64,000 nt of DNA from Tribonema minus (taxonomy: Eukaryota; Sar; Xanthophyceae; Tribonematales; Tribonemataceae). Positions within the stretch are counted from its first letter, which is position 1; the number at the start of each line of letters is the position of its first letter. The stretch is from positions 558,001-622,000 of the forward strand of contig JAFCMP010000112.1 in NCBI GenBank assembly GCA_017506865.1, read 5' to 3'. The notes under the pieces were generated by a model. That model made no database searches, had not been told where the DNA came from, and was given only the letters and a program-made list of their open reading frames with translations. This document shows positions 33,323 through 43,907 of this stretch, piece by piece. A program made the translations under genes and the position numbers.

Positions 33323-34706
33323 GTGAATTTATGCCCTCTGACGCCGCTCCGCAAAAGCAAATCTTGTGGTGGGTGCAGAGGACGCATTGGTGGCTTGGTA
33401 CGCAATGGAGTTCCCATTATATCATATGATCAGGGCCAATGGTAGCAATCGAGGCCCTTGCAACTGTCTCCTTTCTTTTGCGATATTGAAGTCTAATTTG
33501 GGACACACCATACCTACATAGCAAGAGCACATCAAATTGCAGCCCACGAAGCCAAGGCTCCACCCAGCAATGATGCATGAGAGCAGAGCAGCCTGCAATT
33601 GCTTTTTGTCAGTCGCAGTCAGTGGCAACGTTCTTTTATCCAACACATCGCCATGGTGGTCTAGCACCATCAACATGGCGTTGTGGTAATACTGCTGTCA
33701 CAAAACAACAAATGTTCATGGACACAGCTTTGTTGTGCCTTCCCACCTGAGGCACATGTGGAAGTGAACAATCTCTATCAGCGGGCAGTCCTCAAAAGCT
33801 CTATGCCTGTACACAGTACAAGATGAGGACAGACGGAATGTTGTGTCAGATTTTGAATGATATTGTTTTTTAAATCGATGAGCAAGGCAAATCATGTACG
33901 TGGTTACATGGCCACAGCATTGAAGTGGACAAATCAAGCACAATGTGCAGCTGCCATGATTATCGCGCACGCGGTGCGTGTTGCGTGGGTGCGTATAGAT
34001 CGTACATGACCTCTGAGAACTCCCAAGTTGGTGCTGTGATGACCATGAAACTTCAACTGATGATCAATGTTGGGGTTGCGTATCTATCCAAAATGTGTCG
34101 CTCTGCAGCAGCACAGGCGGCAGGCGCTGCACAGTAGCACCTTCGGATTTGAAGCTGACATGACAGCTCAGTTGCAAATGAGAGCAAATGAGCGAGCGAC
34201 TTTGGTCAATCGCAGACACGGCAAACAGTAAAGCTGGAATACTGCCGTGCGAGACAGGGACATATAGATCTCTCACCTGTCATCTTCCACGGACAGGCTG
34301 GGCGCCACAGACACCGGAGACGGGCAGCGGGGAGGCAGGCAGCAGCAACGACAACATGACATCGATGAGCTGGTGATGTCCCCCCCGCTGTGATGGCTGC
34401 ACTAGGGTGGCCACAGCATTAACTGGCAGCCGGACCTCAGGAAGCTCATCGACATGCCTCTTGCTGTACGCACTTCTACAGCATCTAGTTCGCGCTCGCC
34501 TGGGAGCAACGCGCGCCCAATGGCATGCTGGGCGCGTGCCTCAGGCCTATCAAAGCAGAGAGTGAGCGCAGGCAAGATCTCTCACCTGTCCACTGCGGCA
34601 GCCATTAGCCTTCCAGGATGAAGTTATTCCTCGCCTATCTGGGCAGATTCACACCGTCGTCGTCTCCTCACAGCTTCAGCGGAAACTTCATTTTCGATTT
34701 CGAAGG
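33323..34706. other. Region upstream of the BRUTUS-like gene, no confident gene
   Basis: Two minus-strand stretches look exon-like. About 33695-33500 encodes YYHNAMLMVLDHHGDVLDK and a hydrophobic segment, followed by a GTATGG donor. About 33812-33747 encodes HRAFEDCPLIEIVHFHMCL before a GTGGGA donor. Their phases do not join to each other, and I cannot connect them to the BRUTUS start. They may belong to an unrecognised 5' exon set or be chance. Confidence 0.3.
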
Positions 34707-34777
34707 TTGAAGTTGTATATTATGTCCTGGACCGCATGGGCTGCGCGCACGATAAATCGGGCTTGCAATAACTAAAT

Positions 34778-37700
34778 CTACGGAGGGGCCGGCGGTTCGG
34801 CGCTGGCCGGCGAGGGCCGCGGCACTTGCAACAGTGCGATGCGGCGGTAAGCGCTGACGTCGCCATCAGGGGCGATGACTGCGTTCCAGTTGTCGATCAC
34901 GACACGTGTGAGCGCGCGCTGTAGCGCGAGGGAGGTGCGGCGGCGCCAGAAGGCAACGCGCTGCGCGAGATTGTAGCTGCCCTGCGAGCTCTGCTCGGCG
35001 AGTGCGTGTAGCAGCGCTTGGGTGTCGCGTGACATAGCGCCGAAGTGGTCAAAGGCTGCGGAAAATAGGGTGTGTGTAGTGGGGTCCAGGGCCCCTGAGA
35101 CTACGTATGTGTCTATCTTTTCCTGCGAAGCCGATTCAAGCACGCGCTGCACATCGCGCGCGCCCCCCTGAGCCTGACGGAGGCGGGAGGGGCATGAGCT
35201 GTCACGTATGGTGACGTCTATGCAACAAGCTACTTCAAAGCCGCCGCGCAGTTTAGTGCACCGGCCTGCTGCTACCGCGTCGGCGCTCGGCTGCACTTTA
35301 GGGACTGGAAGGCAGACCTGGTTGCTGCCAAAGACGATGTCCATGAACTTGTTGAACCCGTGGCGCGCCGCGTAGCGGCGGAAGGGGGCAAGGGTGTCCC
35401 GGTCGAGACCGCGGAGGTGGGCCACCTGCTTGAGCAGCTGAAAGAGCGCGTCTGCGAGCAAGTTGTGTCGCGTGACGTTAAGCCCTTGTGTGCAGCGGCG
35501 CAGGTGGGCACCCGAGTCCACTGGTCTATGGCACTTGGGGCACCGCGCCGCAGCGGGGGCGGGGCGCTCCACGCCCAGGTGGCGCCGCAGCGTCTCGCGG
35601 AATTCCGGCGGGGACATGGTCTCCGCTGGGTCAGTGCTCGGCAATTGCGCCAAGAAACCCATGGCCCCCTTAGAGGCGCCGCTGCGCCACGCCGCGACTG
35701 CTTCCAACGCATTTGCTGCTTCAAGCCGACGCAGCTGCGTGGCGGCGAGCGCTGCGTCTAGCACCCGTGATAGCGCCGCTTGACGCCGCGGCAGCACGGC
35801 GGCCGGCGGGGCCTGGGCAGAGCCTGGCTCGCGCGCCACCGCTGGCGCAGCAGCGCGGCGCGCGCCGGCGCGAGTCCGCATGCCCGGCCCCGCAGCTCCG
35901 CCTGCCCGTTGCAGCAGATCGCGCAGCGCCCGCCATGCGCCGTCGTCCTGGCGCCAGTCCTGGTACCAGACCGTGGGCAGGAGCAGTGCGAGGGCCGCTG
36001 CAGCCTCATCGCTGCCGCTGCGCAGCTGCTGCAGGCAGGTAGCTATCTGGGTGAAGGTGAAGCCATAGCGGGCATGCTCTAGGACGCGGCTGCGTGCCGC
36101 CACTGGAAATGCCGCCAGTGCCGGCCCCATGCACTCGAGGGAACGTGCAGCAAATGCGGCACATGCACGGGGCGCCGCGCCCAGCACGCCAAAGCCACCA
36201 CTCCCCAGCCGCAGATGCACGCGTACCTGCTGATGTGCTGGTAGCGTCACTGGGGCCTCGCCACCCCAGTCGGCGCCGCGTACCCATGCCACTGCCGCCG
36301 CCCACAGAGAGGGCGGCGCCGCCGCCGCCGAAACCGCCGGCGGGCCGCGGCAATCGTCACCCGCCGCCGGCGCGCGCTGGTGGGCCGGCGGCGTAAGACC
36401 CGCCGATGGCTCCTGCGCCAGCGCGGCCACGGCCGCTAGCGTGATGGCGTCGAAGCGCCGTAGCTCCTCGTGCGTGAGGGATGGCGCTGTATTGCGCGAT
36501 ACATGCCCTGCGCGGGCGGGGACGGCAAGACGCAGAATGGAGAAGGCAGCCTGCACATCCTCCATCTGCACAAGCTCCGCAACCAGGCGGTCGGTGCCGG
36601 GGGCACGAAGGGTCGCCGCCACTTGCGCGCGCACGAAGCCCTCGGTGCCGACCGGCACCCCCATCAGCGTGATGCCGTCGTCACATACTGGTACGGGGAC
36701 ATTGGCGGCGGCAAAGACGGCGGCGGCGCGCTCGCGGGCGCCGCCTGAGGCCGGCACCAGCGCCGCGCATTTCGTGACGTTGACCTGAATGTTGAGCTCG
36801 CTCAGCGCCCGTTGTATGAAGCAGAACGCGCGGCCAACGTGGCCGAGCACCGGCGCGTCACAGCTGGGCGTCATGATGGTGAGGTCATCGAGGTAGCCCG
36901 GAAGCGCCAGTTGCGGGAACTTGGCGCGGGCAGCCACCATGGTGCCGCGCAGTGCCAGCGCGAACAGCAGCGGCCCCAATGGGTCGCCCTGCTGCACGCC
37001 CTGTTGGGAGAGGATGATGGCGGCGTCGGCGTGCCCATCTAGGCCAAATTGCAGCCAAGGGGCCCGGCCGGGGCCGTAGATGTGCTCGACGTAGCCGTAC
37101 AGGCCAGGCAGATGCTCGGCCACCGCGGTGAGGACTGCCGAGCGCGACAGCGCGTTGAAGGCATTACTGCCGTCAATGGCAAGGAGCACGCCGCCGCACT
37201 CATGCGTGAGCTGCGCCATGAGCGCCACTCTCTCTGCGCCCCCCCGCGCGCCGACCCCAAACTGGCCAATTGGTTCCAGCAGCGCGGAGACGCGGTCCCG
37301 GGTGTCCGTGCAGAAGGTGCGGGCGAACAGGCGGCGGATGGTGTCGCCGCACGCGATGGGGCGCGCCTTCTCGCCCACAGCGCTGAGGCGCGCGGCCGCG
37401 TGAAGGCGCCAAAAGGGGGCGGGCAGCGCGGCGGGGGTGGAGTACACCGCGGTACCCAGCCACGCCAGCAGCTCAAGGAGCCAGTCAACCGTGCGCCCCG
37501 ACGTGTGCGCCGTGTGCCGGACGCACTGCTGGAGGTGGGAGTTGCGCAGCCCAGAGGGACCGGCGGCCGAGCCAGGGTTGGCGGCGAGGATGGCCTCGCG
37601 TAGCCCGTCCGCCGTGAATGAAGCGCAGTTGAGTGGTGCCGGCGCCGCCAGCGCCGCCGCCGCCACCAAGCTGCGCGCCCGCGATGCCGCGGCATCCAGC

Positions 37701-38944
37701 TTCGCAGACGCATCGCCAGCTGGGTGTTTAGCCTGCAGTTTATGCAAGGTAGCGGAGTCGCGGGGGGCAGATGTGTCAGCACCCTCCGCCAGCAGCCGCG
37801 CGGCGCGCCCGACGCCGCCCGGCTGCCGCGCCGTCGCCGCCGCGCGCTCCCGCACTGCCGCCGCCGCCTCCGTCATAGACCTAGCGCGGCGCGTGCCCGC
37901 ACGGGCGGCGCCGCGGCGGCAGAAGGCCAGCGCTGTGCGCGTGAGCAGGTCCAGGTCGCCTGCCACGAAGGCCGCAAAACGGTGCGCCCGCGGCAGGGAG
38001 CCGTCGGGTACAAGCAGCAGGCACGGCAGCAGATGCAGCAGCTTGCACCATGCACCGGCTGTGGCGGACGCCTGTGCCGCTGCCTCAACCCCGTGTGCCT
38101 GCGCTACCGCCGTCTGCGCTTCCCGGAGGCCCGCCAGCGTGGCCGTCAGGGCGGCTGTGAAGTCCGAGCGGTGCTCCAGGCGAATGCAGCGGCCGACCAC
38201 CAGTTGCTGCTGCAGAACATAGTCAAAGGAGAGGTCGTCAAGCGCTGCGCGCGCGGGCGAGAGCGGCGCCAGCGTCCAGAGCGGAAGCGCGCTGCGCCAT
38301 GTTGGCCCTGCCGCAGCCACAGCGGCAGCTGCGCGGGCGCCGGGGCCGCGCGCGCCGCCGCTGGCTGTAGAGAGGGAGAGGATGGGGGGCAGAGGCGCGA
38401 CGCGGGGCCCGTGTGGCCGCTGCGTTGCGGCCGCCCCCCGGGACTTGTACAGGTGGTCGCGCTGGTGCAATTTCGTGCGCACGCACCCTGGCTCGCCGCA
38501 CGAGGCGCATGCGCAGAGTAGCAGCTCGGGTTCCACGGCGTAGTAGGTGCCCGCGCCGGCTCGGTGGAGAGTCAAACACTCATCGTCGACCGCCTGCATA
38601 CGCGCGAGAAAGTCGGCAGGCACATTCGGATGCTCGCGGCGCTGGTGATCCGCCAGCGTCGTGGCGATGCGGCGCGCCAGCGCCAGCGACGCCGACGTCT
38701 GCGCCGTGAGCGTGTTCGCCTCCCCGTTCCGGCGGAGGCGCGGTTTGGGCACTGGCACCCGAAAGAGGCAGCCAGTGTCATATAAAGGGCAGCGCGGATA
38801 GATGGCAGCCGTTGCAGGCTGAGCGGGCGCCTGCACTGCCTCAGGCTGCGTAGGGTCTATGCCCGCCGCGGCAGCCGCTGCTGCAGCAGCAGCTGCCGCA
38901 ATGGCCGCCGGTGCGGCTCCCCCTGAATAAGAGTCAGACATCAT
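34778..38944 (-). CDS. Retrotransposon ORF2: reverse transcriptase and restriction-like endonuclease, copy 2
   Basis: 1388 residues, intact, with every motif named for copy 1 conserved (YLDD, GVQQGDPLGP, CPKC..H..C, CIDVT, QEKIDTY). Differences include Thr6/Tyr6, Arg/Cys in VGRxIRLEH, Asp/Gly in PVLxHVG and Met/Leu in FQxLKQV, none in a catalytic motif. Confidence 0.92.
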   Translation of the reverse strand: MMSDSYSGGAAPAAIAAAAAAAAAAAAGIDPTQPEAVQAPAQPATAAIYPRCPLYDTGCLFRVPVPKPRLRRNGEANTLTAQTSASLALARRIATTLADHQRREHPNVPADFLARMQAVDDECLTLHRAGAGTYYAVEPELLLCACASCGEPGCVRTKLHQRDHLYKSRGAAATQRPHGPRVAPLPPILSLSTASGGARGPGARAAAAVAAAGPTWRSALPLWTLAPLSPARAALDDLSFDYVLQQQLVVGRCIRLEHRSDFTAALTATLAGLREAQTAVAQAHGVEAAAQASATAGAWCKLLHLLPCLLLVPDGSLPRAHRFAAFVAGDLDLLTRTALAFCRRGAARAGTRRARSMTEAAAAVRERAAATARQPGGVGRAARLLAEGADTSAPRDSATLHKLQAKHPAGDASAKLDAAASRARSLVAAAALAAPAPLNCASFTADGLREAILAANPGSAAGPSGLRNSHLQQCVRHTAHTSGRTVDWLLELLAWLGTAVYSTPAALPAPFWRLHAAARLSAVGEKARPIACGDTIRRLFARTFCTDTRDRVSALLEPIGQFGVGARGGAERVALMAQLTHECGGVLLAIDGSNAFNALSRSAVLTAVAEHLPGLYGYVEHIYGPGRAPWLQFGLDGHADAAIILSQQGVQQGDPLGPLLFALALRGTMVAARAKFPQLALPGYLDDLTIMTPSCDAPVLGHVGRAFCFIQRALSELNIQVNVTKCAALVPASGGARERAAAVFAAANVPVPVCDDGITLMGVPVGTEGFVRAQVAATLRAPGTDRLVAELVQMEDVQAAFSILRLAVPARAGHVSRNTAPSLTHEELRRFDAITLAAVAALAQEPSAGLTPPAHQRAPAAGDDCRGPPAVSAAAAPPSLWAAAVAWVRGADWGGEAPVTLPAHQQVRVHLRLGSGGFGVLGAAPRACAAFAARSLECMGPALAAFPVAARSRVLEHARYGFTFTQIATCLQQLRSGSDEAAAALALLLPTVWYQDWRQDDGAWRALRDLLQRAGGAAGPGMRTRAGARRAAAPAVAREPGSAQAPPAAVLPRRQAALSRVLDAALAATQLRRLEAANALEAVAAWRSGASKGAMGFLAQLPSTDPAETMSPPEFRETLRRHLGVERPAPAAARCPKCHRPVDSGAHLRRCTQGLNVTRHNLLADALFQLLKQVAHLRGLDRDTLAPFRRYAARHGFNKFMDIVFGSNQVCLPVPKVQPSADAVAAGRCTKLRGGFEVACCIDVTIRDSSCPSRLRQAQGGARDVQRVLESASQEKIDTYVVSGALDPTTHTLFSAAFDHFGAMSRDTQALLHALAEQSSQGSYNLAQRVAFWRRRTSLALQRALTRVVIDNWNAVIAPDGDVSAYRRIALLQVPRPSPASAEPPAPP

Positions 38945-38977
38945 TACGGTGGATGAGGGGAGCGCCGCACCGGCGGC

Positions 38978-41470
38978 TTACAGGCCCGAGGCGCCGCCGC
39001 CTCCCTCCGGTGCCGGCGGCTGGGCCGTCGAGGTGGAGAGGAAGCGGTCGGCGGCGGACTGACCTTGGGGCAGCCCGCGCGCGGGGCGTGCAGCGGGGGG
39101 TTCCGCCGCCGAGCCCGGCGTGCGCTCAGCAGCCGTGCGCTTGCGGCTGGCGCGGGGTGTGCCACTGTCGGACATAAGCGCGCTGCTGTCACTGGCAGGC
39201 ATGGGGGGCTGCCTACTGCGCGAGGGGGAGGCGCTGCAGTCGCTGCCGTGCCGAGCCGCTGGCGACGATGCGCGCCGACACCGCGAGCGCCCGCGTGAGC
39301 AAGAGCGCGGCGGCTGCCGCGGCGCCGCCGCTGCCTCCAGTGCCACCGCAAGGTCCGCTGCCGCGCTTGCGGCCGCTGCCGCTGCTGCGCTGGCAGCACC
39401 TACAGCAGGCGGCGGCGCGCCCGCCGCCGCCGCGCCTGCCGCCGCCGCGCCCGCCGCCGTTGCCCCGTCCGCCGCCACCGCCGCCGCAGCGCCAGCCGCT
39501 GCAGAGCTAGCCTCAAGGTCTCCCGCCACGGGCGTGGTGGCCACCGCGCCGGCGGCGTCCGCCGCCGGCACCGCCACGCTCGCAGCGCGCGCCGCTTCCG
39601 CTGTCAGCTGCGCCTCGAGTCGAGCGGTCGCCGCAGCGTTGCGCACCTGCTCTCCTTCGCGCAGGCTCCGTTGCTGCGCCGCCAGCCGCTCCGCACGAAC
39701 TTGCTCTGCCAGAGACCGGTCGCGATCGGCCTCAGCAGCCCGCTTTCCCGCCTCGGAGGCTGCCAGCAGCTTTGTCAGTGCCTTGACCTGCTGCTGCAGC
39801 CCCTTCCGCGCGGTCCTGCCCTCCAGGATGCCCCCCTGCAGCTGCTGAATGCGCTGCTCCTGGCCCAGCTGCGCAGGGTCCGCGTCGGCCGCCGGCGGCG
39901 GCGGCGAGGCGCCCGGCGACGCGCTCGCCAGCGCGGGCGTCGAGGCGGCGGCAGCGTCCGTCGCGGCGGCGCCGGTCGCCGCCGGCGCTGGGGGGTGCGA
40001 GGCGGCGGCGCCGGTGGGCGCACGCTGCGTCGCGGCGGCTGCCGCCGCGGCGGCTGCAGCCGTGGCTACCGCAGGGGCACCGGCGGCTGTGCCAGTGGCG
40101 GCGGCTGGCGTGGTGCAGGCCGCGGGGAGCGTGGTGTGCGCGCAGCGCGTTGCCCGGCACTGCTGACCCGGGCGCGTGAAGTGCCGTCGCAGGCAGGACG
40201 GGCACGCTGTCAGATTGTCAGGGCCCAGCAGCCGCAGCGCTACTTCCGTGCCGTCCACCGCGCATAGGACCGAGTGCGCGAGTCGCCGCGCAACGCCGCG
40301 GACCACTGTTAGCTCCCAAACACCCGCGGCGCCTGGCGATGCCGCCGACGCCGGCGCCGCGGATGAGGCCGCACCGTTAATGCCTACGCCGCAGGTCTTC
40401 AGAGCGCTGGCCAGCAGCAGAAAGGCGGCGGAAGTGCCGCCGCCGCCCGCCCGCAAGCGCACCGGCGCGATGGGCATGCCAGGAGCTGCGAGTGCGGGCG
40501 CAAGCAGCATTGCAAGCTGCGCTGCAGACCACGCCGCCGGCGCGCCGCGCACGGTGACCGTGACCGGGGCGCTCATGTCACCAGCGCGGGTGATGCGCAG
40601 GCGGAAGCCGCTGAAGCTGAAGTCAGCGGAGTCGCCGACCGTTCCGAGCGCCGCGTCAACGAGCGCGGCCGGCGCCCGCAAGCATAGCGTGCGGAAGTCA
40701 TCACGAGGCGACAGAGGCCCCAGCGTCTCTGCACCCTTGAATAAGGACGCAAGTGAGGCAGCGTCTCCAGCGCCGGCCCTCGCCGCGTCGTGCATGTGCG
40801 TGAGCGCCGCCGCTAGCAGCTGCTGGCGCCCCCGCGTGAGTCGGGCGCGGCGCTGTGCAGCCGCCGCAGGGGTGCTGCGCTCGCGCTCGTGAGGCTGACG
40901 GGCCGGCGCGAGCTCTGCTAACAGTGCGCGGACGCTGGCCGGCAAGGCAGCCAAGTGCTCCTGGGTGTAGCAGGTGACTGGATCCACCGTAAACGAGACT
41001 AGGTCTGTGCCGGCTGCCGCCGCCGGCGGCACAAATGGCTGTCCCTCCGCTGTCGGACGGCCCTGCACGCGCGCCGCCATCGCCATGAGGCGGCCCGCAG
41101 CGGCTCCACCCTGGCGCCCCACCGCCGCGACAGCGGGGGGCACAAAGAAGTACTGCTCCTGTTCCGCGGCGTGGAACATCTCGCTCGCCTGTTGGTCTAG
41201 CTGCCCTGGAGTGAGGGCGGATGGGGCTGGGGTTGGCGTGTAGCTGCCTCGGGGAGTGAAGTAGGCTCCATCGTGGCCGTGCAGCAGCCGTGCCTCCTCC
41301 CGAAGCAGGTTGCTCTTCGCTGTAAGCGACGGGGGTGTTGTCGCAGTTTTGGCGGCTTTGGCCGCCCACGAGGCAGCAGCAGCAGGAGGGGTGGCCGCGC
41401 GACCATTTGGGCCAGCTGGCGTGTCGCCAGTCGCCGCTGGCAGCACCACCTCCATCGCTTCGGATGGCAT
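38978..41470 (-). CDS. Retrotransposon ORF1 protein, copy 2
   Basis: ATG at 41470 (MPSEAMEVV), stop at 38978; co-linear with the copy 1 protein. It has the same knuckle, Ala-rich linkers and coiled coil. Residue differences noted: Tyr/Asp in GQLxQQAS, Pro/Leu in ADxAVALEA, Ser/Pro in QPPAxEGGG. Intact. Confidence 0.85.
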   Translation of the reverse strand: MPSEAMEVVLPAATGDTPAGPNGRAATPPAAAASWAAKAAKTATTPPSLTAKSNLLREEARLLHGHDGAYFTPRGSYTPTPAPSALTPGQLDQQASEMFHAAEQEQYFFVPPAVAAVGRQGGAAAGRLMAMAARVQGRPTAEGQPFVPPAAAAGTDLVSFTVDPVTCYTQEHLAALPASVRALLAELAPARQPHERERSTPAAAAQRRARLTRGRQQLLAAALTHMHDAARAGAGDAASLASLFKGAETLGPLSPRDDFRTLCLRAPAALVDAALGTVGDSADFSFSGFRLRITRAGDMSAPVTVTVRGAPAAWSAAQLAMLLAPALAAPGMPIAPVRLRAGGGGTSAAFLLLASALKTCGVGINGAASSAAPASAASPGAAGVWELTVVRGVARRLAHSVLCAVDGTEVALRLLGPDNLTACPSCLRRHFTRPGQQCRATRCAHTTLPAACTTPAAATGTAAGAPAVATAAAAAAAAAATQRAPTGAAASHPPAPAATGAAATDAAAASTPALASASPGASPPPPAADADPAQLGQEQRIQQLQGGILEGRTARKGLQQQVKALTKLLAASEAGKRAAEADRDRSLAEQVRAERLAAQQRSLREGEQVRNAAATARLEAQLTAEAARAASVAVPAADAAGAVATTPVAGDLEASSAAAGAAAAVAADGATAAGAAAAGAAAAGAPPPAVGAASAAAAAAASAAADLAVALEAAAAPRQPPRSCSRGRSRCRRASSPAARHGSDCSASPSRSRQPPMPASDSSALMSDSGTPRASRKRTAAERTPGSAAEPPAARPARGLPQGQSAADRFLSTSTAQPPAPEGGGGASGL

Positions 41471-42077
41471 GAAACGACTTGAAGTTGAAATGGGGCGGGC
41501 CCTGCCCCGCCCCTGGGACACGGTGGCGGCTGCCCCTCGTGGAGGGTGCCGAGCGTTGGCTGAACAGCAGGCACACAGGGTGGGAGTCACCAACGTGGCG
41601 CCAGCAAAATCCACCCCTGCACCACGGTTTTTGTGCCCTTCTCTCTGGAGGAGATGGGGGAGTGCCCTCCCTCTCTTCCTTGGCCGTGCCTGTGTTCAGC
41701 AGCAAGCGCTTTGTCTGGCGGCAGCATGTCAAGCAGCAGTAAGGCTCCGACGAATATCGCATCTCAGACCAATCTGCCTGCCTTGTGAGCAAGGGGGCTG
41801 CGATCAAGTCTTGCAGATTGTGCTGGGATTTGATATTCCGCAGGCTTGCTATTGCTTGGCGTACTGCTTTACGGCGGTGTTGCTTGTGTAGGTAGTTCCC
41901 CCGCGAATGCGGTCTCCACCTTGTTGTGGTGCGGGGGCCTGGCACTGAGCCTTACCGGTTCAGGTCCACCAAGAGAGACTTTGACTACATTCCTGACTTG
42001 AACGCAACACTAGCGTACATTACTACCGTAAACACAACAACAGCGCATCTAGCTGCCTTGCGTATCATCATCATTCA

Positions 42078-42150
42078 CACACTGTGGTGCAATGGAAGCA
42101 CGCCAGCGCCTATATGCGCCGGAGATGCAGGTTCAATTCCTGTCGGTGTG
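42078..42150 (+). tRNA. tRNA-like cloverleaf (atypical; possible tRNA pseudogene or SINE head)
   Basis: CACACTG at the 5' end pairs fully with CGGTGTG at the 3' end (one G-T). The D-arm is GTGC/GCAC around AATGGAA, and the T-arm is GCAGG/CCTGT around TTCAATT. The anticodon arm is odd: a seven-pair stem with one mismatch closes a six-base loop (CTATAT) instead of a five-pair stem and seven-base loop, so no anticodon can be assigned with confidence. Acceptor and T-arm geometry are too regular for chance, but a functional tRNA is doubtful. Confidence 0.4.
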
Positions 42151-42682
42151 ATGCTGCCCACCATCCAAGTGCCTGCTAGGCTAATACTCCTACTGTCTAC
42201 GACAAATCCTACCTCTAACAAATCACATTGCTACTAGCTCAATTGCCTCAAGTATACACTAACACAGGCATAATCTTTGTGTGTATCATGGCGCACATTC
42301 ATACGCACATGACACTTGATCGCGTGCCAAATTGCTATTTTGAACCTGGACCAGCGCCAAACGTCAGCAGTCGTCTCTGCATCTGTTGTGCAGCAAACAG
42401 GGTCACATGTGATGCGTAGCTGCACATGCTGCTGCGCACGCCCATGCATAGCCTGTCTGAAAACAAGGCCTTGCATTACTGAGCATGCAGCCATGATGTA
42501 CGCAGCTGTGTCAGCATGCCCTCTCTGGGGGGCTTGTCGTATCTTGCGTACGCTTATGTTCACATATGTGTGCGTCATGGGGGGCAACATATAGACGCCG
42601 TACGCAGGGCCTTGCTGCGCTTGTCCTTTGTTACAGAACGTGGCAGGCTGGTGCACGCATTGGCGAATCAGTGATCTCAGTA

Positions 42683-42848
42683 AAGTACTTTTTATTAATT
42701 CTCGCTCAGGGCGCGAAAAAGCCCAGATGATTGGCATCTAGCTGTAAGGAATCTACATGTCGTATGACAGTCTGAAAGTGTCGCAACGACAACCACTCAA
42801 ACGCCGCCGCCGCCAAATGGCATCTCGGGGTCCTCCCCTACGCCCTAA
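42683..42848 (+). repeat. Dispersed repeat A, copy 3
   Basis: Full-length version: GTACTTTTTATTAATTC at the left, CCCTAAAGTACT at the right, so the ends carry a short inverted match (AGTACTTT/AAAGTACT). That hints at a small transposon-derived element. Confidence 0.85.
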
Positions 42849-42860
42849 AGTACTACTCAT

Positions 42861-42980
42861 GTACTTTTTTTGTTGATTCTCGCTCATGGCGTGAAAAATC
42901 CCAGATGGTGAATGTCCATGGAGTTGCAACCAGAATCAGCATGTGTCTTTGCGAACGCCATGAAAGTGTCTCAATGCGCA
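42861..42980 (+). repeat. Dispersed repeat A, copy 4 (diverged, tandem to copy 3)
   Basis: Begins GTACTTTTTTTGTTGATTC and keeps the CTCATGGCGTGAAAAATCCCA core and the GAAAGTGTCTCAA end, but is more diverged than copy 3, which ends only a few bases upstream. Confidence 0.7.
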
Positions 42981-43907
42981 TTGCCAATCACTTCCAAACA
43001 ACATCGTCATATCGCATCTCCCCGCCCTCGAAGTCCTCGTCCATCTGCCCCCCTTACACTCCGCCATATGCGTCATGACACGCAAAGAGTACACCATCTG
43101 GAGCGCTGCCGACAGAGCTGAGCGGATGCGCGCCAGTACTATGCCTTTTAGGGCCAGATGGCTGGTGTTAGGGCAGCGGCAGCAAGCTCATGTGCCACAA
43201 ACCAGGGAGGCAAGCAAGCAGCTGTCCTAAGGGGGTACCAAGATCACCAAAGCAAACCTACATCAGAGGCACCATGGGACTCGTAAAGACAATCGCTGAC
43301 AAGCACACACATCAACAGGCAGGCAAACACAAAACCCGATGAGTAGCTAATGCACCTGTATATGTATTTGCCCCTGTTGCCAGTGTCTCAGGTAGAGACA
43401 GTGCACCACAGTCACTTGGCAAAGCCAAAACTCCTTGAAAAGGGGACAGACTACCCCCCACCACCACCAACAATCAGGAGAACCTCTAGAAGTGGAACTT
43501 GGCAGAGTGCTGTCACTGACCTGCCAGCTGCAATTGCCTCCGCATCAAAGGCCTACAGCGCTGGCATCTCTTCTATAACTACCATAACAGCCCTAGGCTG
43601 TCCCAAGAACCGTCTCAAAGCAGAGACCAGTCCCGAGGAACGCCCCCAGCCAACGGCACATGCCGTACCACTGGCTGCTCCAGGCACCGACATCCTGATC
43701 GCATACTCCGTGGCAACAGCCTCCAGCAGCTTCCGCCCCTGCGCCCCGATGCTGCCGAATTACCCGAACGCCAAAGTGGCAAATTTGTAGCATCACCTCC
43801 ACCTCTTGGCGCCCACCAAGGGATTGACTGCCTGCTTGAAGCTGGAAGATTAACTTGAGGTTTATCTATGCTGAGCCGCAAAATCTGAGACAGCGTGCAT
43901 GAGATCT

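Larger units (their letters stand above)
34707..41616 (-). mobile_element. Non-LTR retrotransposon with restriction-like endonuclease, copy 2 (6910 bp)
   Basis: Same orientation as copy 1, shifted by exactly 21875 bp over the whole length, so there are no net indels between copies. The 5' junction is at 41616 and the 3' end at the TTGAAGTTG of 34707. Flanking DNA is unrelated to that of copy 1, so this is an independent insertion and not part of a larger duplication. Near-identity and two intact frames indicate recent mobility. Confidence 0.93.

Noticed and set aside
43350-43790. 146-residue plus-strand frame
   Set aside because: Open frame in a repeat-rich area without recognisable domain, splice support or conserved partner; mentioned only as part of the region.
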